Shown: positions 8,809 through 13,047 of the stretch, in pieces
Numbering within the stretch: position 1 is the stretch's first letter
How the letters are laid out: each line of letters begins with the position of its first letter
From: CAWUJK01 sp963922865
GTDB taxonomy: Bacteria; Patescibacteriota; Gracilibacteria; BD1-5; UBA6164
DNA length: 13,047 nucleotides
Direction: 5' to 3'
Assembly: GCA_963922865.1 (NCBI GenBank)
Contig: CAWUJK010000033.1
Coordinates: 1-13,047 of the forward strand
Position numbers and translations under genes: made by a program
Notes under the pieces: generated by a model
What the model was told of the DNA's origin: nothing
What the model saw: only the letters and a program-made list of their open reading frames with translations
Databases searched by the model: none

Positions 8809-9018
8809 ATGGAAATTATTAGTTTTTTTATGTATTTATGATTCACACCAGTAGATAATCAAAAACTAAAATATCAAACCAACAATATCATCTATAATGA
8901 AAACATAGATTATTGTAGTAATATAATACATGACCCAAATAAAATACAAGAATTTTTTAAAAATTGTGACCTGCAAAATACAAATAAACACATCATGAAA
9001 ATCAAAAACTGAAATTAA
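8809..9018 (+). CDS. Small hypothetical protein, 69 aa
   Basis: An ORF of 69 codons with two in-frame TGA read as Gly, ending at TAA. The product begins MEIISFFMYLGFTPV, has two Cys (NIDYCSNI, FFKNCDLQN) and is otherwise polar, rich in Asn, Ile and Lys. There is no signal peptide and no recognisable family. The sequence before the ATG is A-rich, like that of other genes here. A possible promoter (TTGCAA 8747-8752 with TATATA near 8771) would face the prepilin promoter. It could be real or a chance ORF in A/T-rich DNA. Confidence 0.45.
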
Positions 9019-9021
9019 TGC

Positions 9022-9049
9022 TTGACATATTCTTTCAATTTATTATTAT
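9022..9049 (+). promoter_or_regulatory. Promoter of the 43-aa gene
   Basis: A perfect TTGACA (9022-9027) and TATTAT (9044-9049), spaced by 16 bases. A second perfect TTGACA overlaps at 9049-9054 with only a weak -10 (TAACAC, 9072-9077). Both lie at the left edge of the compositional island. Confidence 0.5.
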
Positions 9050-9100
9050 TGACAAGCGTTTTAGCTTTTATTAACACTAAACTTTGGGAAAGGGAAAATT

Positions 9101-9232
9101 ATGAAACGCAATAAAACCCGTAAAATGCCAGCATCTGCACTGTCTAAGAAACGCTATGGTAGTAATACCCGGCAAGCCAAGAAAGAATATGAGCAGGCAT
9201 TAAAAAGGGAAAAGAAAAAAGGTAGACAATAG
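9101..9232 (+). CDS. Small basic protein, 43 aa, in a compositional island
   Basis: The product is MKRNKTRKMPASALSKKRYG continuing SNTRQAKKEYEQALKREK and KKGRQ. It is very rich in Lys and Arg and would bind nucleic acid or acidic partners; the family is not recognised. Codon use is unlike its neighbours: no TGA codon, Arg by CGC (twice), CGT and CGG, Ala by GCA/GCC, and about 39% GC (52 of 132 bases) in a window that is much poorer in GC. A purine-rich GGGAAAGGGAAAA lies just before the ATG. With its own promoter and a strong terminator it is a self-contained unit. Possible sources are a plasmid, phage or another bacterium using the standard code; CGG here reads as Arg under that code. Confidence 0.6.
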   Translation: MKRNKTRKMPASALSKKRYGSNTRQAKKEYEQALKREKKKGRQ

Positions 9233-9292
9233 CTTTAAGCCAAATAGCTTTTAAACTATTGAACAAAAACATGAAAATGGAGGTCATTTTTT

Positions 9293-9327
9293 AAGGTAGA
9301 GGCGTAAGCCTCTACTTTTTCCTTTTT
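9293..9327 (+). terminator. GNRA-capped intrinsic terminator
   Basis: GTAGAGGC (9296-9303) and GCCTCTAC (9308-9315) enclose the tetraloop GTAA (GNRA type), extended by three weaker pairs and followed by T5-CC-T5. A second small hairpin just before it (AAAATG 9274-9279 with CATTTT 9285-9290) also ends in T. It is the most GC-rich stem in the window and closes the 43-aa unit ahead of pheS. Confidence 0.85.
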
Positions 9328-9362
9328 AAAAATAAACATTTGTATAGTACAGTTTTTTATTT

Positions 9363-9390
9363 TTGATTTTTTAAGTTTTTTTAATATTAT
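9363..9390 (+). promoter_or_regulatory. Candidate promoter of pheS
   Basis: TTGATT (9363-9368) and TATTAT (9385-9390), spaced by 16 bases. Start near 9397 leaves about 30 A/T-rich bases before the pheS ATG. No T-box or leader peptide rich in Phe is visible. Confidence 0.4.
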
Positions 9391-9426
9391 TTTTCTAATC
9401 AATATTTATAAATTTATAAAAAATAT

Positions 9427-10494
9427 ATGCAAGACAAATTAGCAGAATTAAAACAACAATTTTTGGAGAAACTAAATCAAATTGAAAATGAAGATAAACT
9501 AAAAGAATTGGAAACAAACTTCTTAGGAAAAAAATGAAAACTAAAAGAAATACTAAAATCAATCAAAGACCTAAGCATAGAAGATAAAAAAACAATTTGA
9601 GTTGAAGCAAATAAACTAAAAGAATTTTTATTAGAAAAATTATCAAAAAAACAAATAGAAATAGAAAAAAATTATTTTAACTCAATAGAAGAAAAACAAG
9701 AACTTGATGTTAGTCTAGAGTTTCCAATAGAAAACAAATGATATAAACATCCTATATCTATAACAAATGAACTTTTAGAAGAAATATTTATATCCCTTTG
9801 ATTTGAGATAGAAGATTGACCACAAATAGAGAGTGAAAAATATAATTTTGATAAACTAAATATACCTGATAACCATCCAGCCCGTGATGTGTGGGATACT
9901 TTTTGGTTATCTGATATGATAAATAAAAATCAAAATGCCCAAGAAAAAAAATTATTAAGAACACACACATCTGGAATTCAAGTAAGATCTATGGAAAAAA
10001 AACAGTTACCAATAAAAATAGTAGCACCATGAAGAGTTTTTAGATACGAGCAAGAAGACGCTAGACACACATCAAATTTTTATCAACTTGAATGATTAGT
10101 AGTTTGAAAATGAGTGAATTTTTGAAACCTTAAATGGACACTAGAAACAGCAATGAAAAAACTACTTTGAGAAAAAATAGAGTTAAGATTTAGACCAAGT
10201 ATTTTTCCTTTCACAGAACCAAGTGCCGAAATAGATGTATCTTGTCAAATATGTTCTTGAAGCTGAAAAATAAATGAAACTAACTGTAAAATGTGTTCTG
10301 CAACTTGATGGGTAGAACTACTGGGAGCTTGAATGGTGCACCCAAAAGTTTTGAGTTGAGTTTGAATTGATCCCGAAATTTATTCTGGTTTTGCTTTTTG
10401 AATGTGAATAGATAGAATAACATCACAAAGATTTTGAGTAAATTCTAGTAGAAGTTTTTACCAAAGTAAACTAAAATTAAATCAACAATTTTAA
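9427..10494 (+). CDS. pheS: Phenylalanine-tRNA ligase alpha subunit
   Basis: PheS, 355 aa, a usual length; with PheT it joins Phe to tRNA-Phe in the cytoplasm. Residues 1-90 are the N-terminal coiled coil. The class II catalytic core follows: HPISITNELLEEIF (108-121), FDKLNIPDNHPARDVWDTFW (141-160), LLRTHTSGIQVRSM (176-189), motif 2 GRVFRYEQEDARHTSNFYQ (202-220) and motif 3 GFAFGMGIDRI (321-331). TGA encodes invariant glycines, for example both in GMG, while TGG encodes Trp156, 160, 237 and 295. A CxxC pair (Cys273/276 and Cys287/290) forms a possible zinc knuckle before GWVELLGAGMVHP. After motif 3 the usual DIRLF-type end is altered (GVNSSRSFYQ). pheT is not next to it; a convergent gene follows 15 bases on. 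Identification is secure. Confidence 0.97.
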
Positions 10495-10500
10495 ACCATC

Positions 10501-10523
10501 CTAAATTTCTTATCAAAATTTAG
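10501..10523. terminator. Weak hairpin between convergent pheS and priA-like genes
   Basis: CTAAATTT (10501-10508) pairs with AAATTTAG (10516-10523) over a 7-base loop. It overlaps the stop codon of the minus-strand gene and lies 6 bases after the pheS stop. There is no clear T run on either side, so termination is uncertain. Confidence 0.35.
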
Positions 10524-11535
10524 ATGTTAAATCACTATTTCTCAATATTTCATGTTCTATATTTTTTATAAAACTTCTTAGATTATATCATTTTAGAATT
10601 ATTTTTATATGAAATTTTGCATATTTTTTAAATCCTTTTTTATTTAAAATTATTTCTATACCCTTATCATTGATTAAATCCAGTTTATTTTTTAAGTTTA
10701 GCATAAAATTTAGTGCCTTTGTTTCTGATTTATTTCTGTATTCCAAAACTACCATTTCCACAAAAGGAGGATAGTTAAAAAGTTTTCTTTCCTTTAAAGT
10801 ATCTAAAAAAAAGTTTTTATAATTTTTTTCGCAGATAGATTTGATCATAGGGTTATCAGGAATAAATGTTTGTATTATTATTTGAGTCTTTTCTCATAGT
10901 CTAGATCATCTTCCTATTAATTGTTTTAGTCTTATATAAGCATTTTCTTCGCAATCATAGCTAGGAAAACTAAATTCTTGTTCCGCTAAAACAACAGCTA
11001 TTACTCAAATATTTTTGAAATCAAAACCAGTTGTTATCATTTTTGTTGCAATTATTATATCTGCTTTTTCCAATCTACTTAAACTTAAATCTTTGTCTTT
11101 CTTACTTTTTGTAGAGTCCAAATCAAATCTAAATATATCAACAATATCTTTTTTTTCATTTTCTTGCAAACTAGTAGATTTTTTTTGAAAATATTTTTTT
11201 AAACTTTCTTCTATTTTTTTTGTTCATACTCATATTTTTTTTAGAGAATCAGAACCACACTTTATACAAACTTTAATTAAATTTCATGAAGCTCAGCATG
11301 TATGACAAACTAATTTATCTGGATTTTCATGAACACTCAATGCTATATCACAATTTTTACATTTATAATAATATGAACAACTTTGACAAACAAGACTAGA
11401 AAAATTTCATCTTTTATTTAAGTAAAGAATACTTTTTTTGTTGTTTTTTAAATTTGTTTTTATAGTATCAAGTAAGTTTTTTGATATATAATAATCCAAA
11501 TTTGACCTATTTTGTGATAAATTTACTATTATCAT
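10510..11535 (-). CDS. priA: PriA-like protein, C-terminal half only
   Basis: A 341-aa protein (TGA = Gly) clearly matching the second half of PriA, the helicase that restarts stalled replication forks. All eight zinc Cys are present (50, 53, 59, 62, 77, 80, 90, 93). Helicase motif V (IIATKMITTGFDF, 161-173) and motif VI (QLIGRSGRLGE, 205-215) are intact, as is the NYPPF block (254-258) and the C-terminal domain. Missing are the DNA 3'-end binding domain and the whole first helicase lobe with Walker A and the DEXH box; PriA is normally about 700 aa or more. An in-frame TAA lies only 11 codons before the ATG and the DNA beyond is A/T-rich noncoding. Either the gene lost its 5' half, or this lineage keeps a non-ATPase PriA remnant. 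The preserved frame and key residues argue against old decay. Confidence 0.85.
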
Positions 11536-11611
11536 AATATTTGATTTTCTTTTAAATAAGCGCTTTTATTTATTATTTTAACATTTTATTTAAAATTAAT
11601 TATATAAAAAC

Positions 11612-11640
11612 TTGCATTAATTGCAAAAATTATATATAAT
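11612..11640 (+). promoter_or_regulatory. Promoter of the hairpin RNA
   Basis: TTGCAT (11612-11617) and a perfect TATAAT (11635-11640), spaced by 17 bases. Start is predicted at about 11647, exactly where the long hairpin begins. The same TTGCAT plus 17 bases arrangement is seen before both B genes. Confidence 0.65.
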
Positions 11641-11646
11641 AGGTAT

Positions 11647-11706
11647 TAAGATATGTGACGATAATTTGGTTTCCTCCTTTTACCAAGTATTGTTGCATAT
11701 CTTTTT
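11647..11706 (+). ncRNA. Probable small hairpin RNA with anti-Shine-Dalgarno-like loop
   Basis: Bases 11648-11670 pair with 11682-11703 in a stem of 22 pairs with one bulged A and four G-U pairs. The 11-base loop (11671-11681) is TTCCTCCTTTT. A T run (11702-11706) ends the stem, so one hairpin could be both the RNA body and its terminator, giving about 60 nt. The promoter is placed to start at the stem base. The G-U pairs favour the plus strand as the RNA strand, since they become A-C mismatches on the other. The loop contains CCTCCTTT, the 16S rRNA 3'-end anti-Shine-Dalgarno sequence, so it could pair with AAAGGAG motifs. It lies between the divergent priA-like and dnaJ genes. Alternatives: long dnaJ leader or DNA-level site. 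No known RNA family recognised. Confidence 0.55.
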
Positions 11707-11730
11707 ATGTGTGAAATATTTACTAAAAAC

Positions 11731-11757
11731 TTGAAAAATATTTTAAATTCATAAAAT
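11731..11757 (+). promoter_or_regulatory. Candidate promoter of dnaJ
   Basis: TTGAAA (11731-11736) and TAAAAT (11752-11757), spaced by 15 bases, slightly short. Start near 11764 would give a leader of about 32 bases. No CIRCE (HrcA) operator is visible between the hairpin RNA and the ATG. Confidence 0.35.
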
Positions 11758-11795
11758 ATGCAAGGCAATTATTAAATTATTATTTATATACTCAA

Positions 11796-12899
11796 ATGGA
11801 TTTATACGAAGTTTTATGATTAGATAAAAATGCTAGTAGTGATGATATAAAAAAAGCTTATAGAAAATTAGCAATGAAATATCATCCTGATAGAAATTCT
11901 TGAGATAAGCAGTCTGAAAAAAAATTTAAACAAATAAATGAAGCTTATCAAATCTTATCTGATAGTTCTAAAAAACAACACTACGATACATTTGGTTCTA
12001 CTTCTGGTGCTTGATGATGATTTTGATGATTCTCAGGTTGAATGGATGTTGATATTTGAGATATATTTGAACAATTTTTTGGTGGGCAATCATCATGATT
12101 TTGAGGAAATAAATCAAAAAATAAAGAGCAAAAATGAGAAGATATAGAACAAGTTTTAGAGATAGATTTGAAAACTTCCATATATTGAGCTAAACAAAAA
12201 ATAAAAATTAATAAAAGGGTGGCTTGTGAAAAATGTAATCAGGTTTGATGAGACTGAAAAAAAACTTGTTCTAAATGTAATGGTAGGGGACAGGTAACTT
12301 ATACAAGTCAAAGTATTTTTTGAACTATACAACAAACTTGAACTTGTGATTTGTGTTCTTGAAGTTGAGAGGTTTTTGAAAATATTTGTAGTGCTTGTAA
12401 TTGAACTAAAAGGGTTGTTGGTTCCAAAGAGATAGACTTAGATATCCCAGCGTGAATAAATGATTCAATGGTTATAAGGCTTGAATGAGAATGAAATGAT
12501 TGAATATGAACTAAGGCTTCTGGTGATTTGTACTTGAAATTTAGCGTTAAATTAGAAGAAAAAGGGCTAAAAAGGAAAGGGCAGGATTTATTTTATGAAA
12601 TAGAAATTGATGTTGTTGAAGCTGTTTTATGAACTACTAGGGAAATAAATATACCTGTTATATGAAAAAGGAGTATAGAGATTTCTTCTTGAACTTCTAG
12701 TTGAACTGTTTTAAAAATTTCTTGAGATGGTGTCAAGGATGTTCAACATGATAAAAAATGAGATTTGTTTGTAAATGTAAATATAAAAATTCCTAAAAAG
12801 CTCACAAAAAAAGAAAAGGAATTGTATCTAGAGATAGCAAAAGAAAAAAAAATTAATGTGAATAATAATAAGTGAATTTTTGAAAAAATTTTTGGATAA
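11796..12899 (+). CDS. dnaJ: Chaperone protein DnaJ
   Basis: DnaJ, 367 aa, full length; the cytoplasmic Hsp40 that delivers unfolded proteins to DnaK and stimulates its ATPase. The J domain spans residues 1-67, with HPD at 30-32. The Gly/Phe region (about 70-105) is built largely from TGA codons (TGA-TGA-TGA-TTT-TGA-TGA), a vivid sign of the code. The zinc region has all eight Cys in four CxxC pairs (144/147, 158/161, 184/187, 198/201); the first repeat has lost its usual CxxCxG glycine (CEKCNQVGG). The C-terminal substrate domain includes DIPAGINDSMVIRLEGEG and ends about residue 367. dnaK and grpE are not in the window. The start is the first ATG and matches the family's N-terminus. Confidence 0.97.
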
Positions 12900-12920
12900 T
12901 TTTTTATTTATTCATTATTT

Positions 12921-13001
12921 TTAATTGGAATAATGGATTAATTATTGGAATGATGGATTAATTATTGGAATGATGGATTGATTGATTGGGATGATGAATT
13001 G
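12921..13001. repeat. Degenerate 20-base tandem repeats
   Basis: About four head-to-tail copies of a unit close to ATTATTGGAATGATGGATTA, at 12921-12940, 12941-12960, 12961-12980 and a looser one after 12981. The pattern fades into ATTTATTTAATGATTAATTT by the window end. In-frame TAA codons make coding unlikely. The remaining bases of this 148-base stretch after dnaJ hold nothing else I can support. Confidence 0.8.
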
Positions 13002-13047
13002 ATTTATTTAATGATTAATTTATTTAATTAGTTGAAGTAATGATTTA

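Noticed and set aside
9271..9294. Short ORF MKMEVIF before the terminator ahead of pheS, as a pheM-like attenuator peptide
   Set aside because: It has only one Phe, no alternative antiterminator stem is evident, and a separate promoter lies between it and pheS.
11640..11795. CIRCE operator or dnaJ RNA thermometer
   Set aside because: No TTAGCACTC-type inverted repeat is present. The long hairpin exposes an anti-Shine-Dalgarno loop instead of hiding the dnaJ start, and lies about 90 bases from it.
11938..12181. Two ORFs overlapping the dnaJ Gly/Phe region
   Set aside because: Shadows of dnaJ; the true frame carries the full DnaJ domain set across them once TGA is Gly.

Overview
The window comes from a bacterium that reads TGA as glycine. 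Nearly every gene looks shattered under the standard code, but becomes a long, clean ORF when TGA is read as Gly. PheS and DnaJ prove this: invariant glycines (GMGIDR, GAGM, the DnaJ Gly/Phe stretch) fall on TGA, while TGG still supplies Trp, including an adjacent TGA-TGG (Gly-Trp) in PheS. This code, with the very low GC, A/T-rich gaps and almost no Shine-Dalgarno sites before the starts, points to the candidate phyla radiation: Gracilibacteria (BD1-5) or Absconditabacteria (SR1). Rare CGA/CGG codons in one gene hint that these may be read as Trp, which would favour Absconditabacteria. All coordinates below use TGA = Gly.

Left part (1-4450): a tandemly duplicated two-gene cassette. Each unit has a small secreted protein A (signal peptide, two close Cys, conserved ends and a variable middle) followed by a coiled-coil protein B. 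B is full length (567 aa) in unit 2. In unit 1 it is cut to 255 aa. The window starts exactly at a unit boundary, so more copies, or a repeat-induced contig break, may lie upstream. A conserved promoter overlapping a hairpin separates A from B in both units.

Middle (4460-8760): two convergent cell-surface genes with a shared terminator between them. One is a lipoprotein with a beta-strand-rich region resembling an outer-membrane barrel, an Asn/Gln linker and an Ig-like end. The other is an unusual 799-aa prepilin-like protein carrying a FecR-like domain, a Cys-rich region and a LamG-like end. Both suit attachment to a host or prey cell, but that role is inferred.

Right part (8800-13047): a 69-aa hypothetical gene; a less A/T-rich island with a 43-aa basic protein between its own promoter and a GNRA-capped terminator; pheS; a PriA-like gene containing only the C-terminal half of the helicase; a probable small hairpin RNA whose loop copies the anti-Shine-Dalgarno sequence of 16S rRNA; and dnaJ. 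The window ends in degenerate 20-base repeats. No tRNA, rRNA, CRISPR or transposase was seen.
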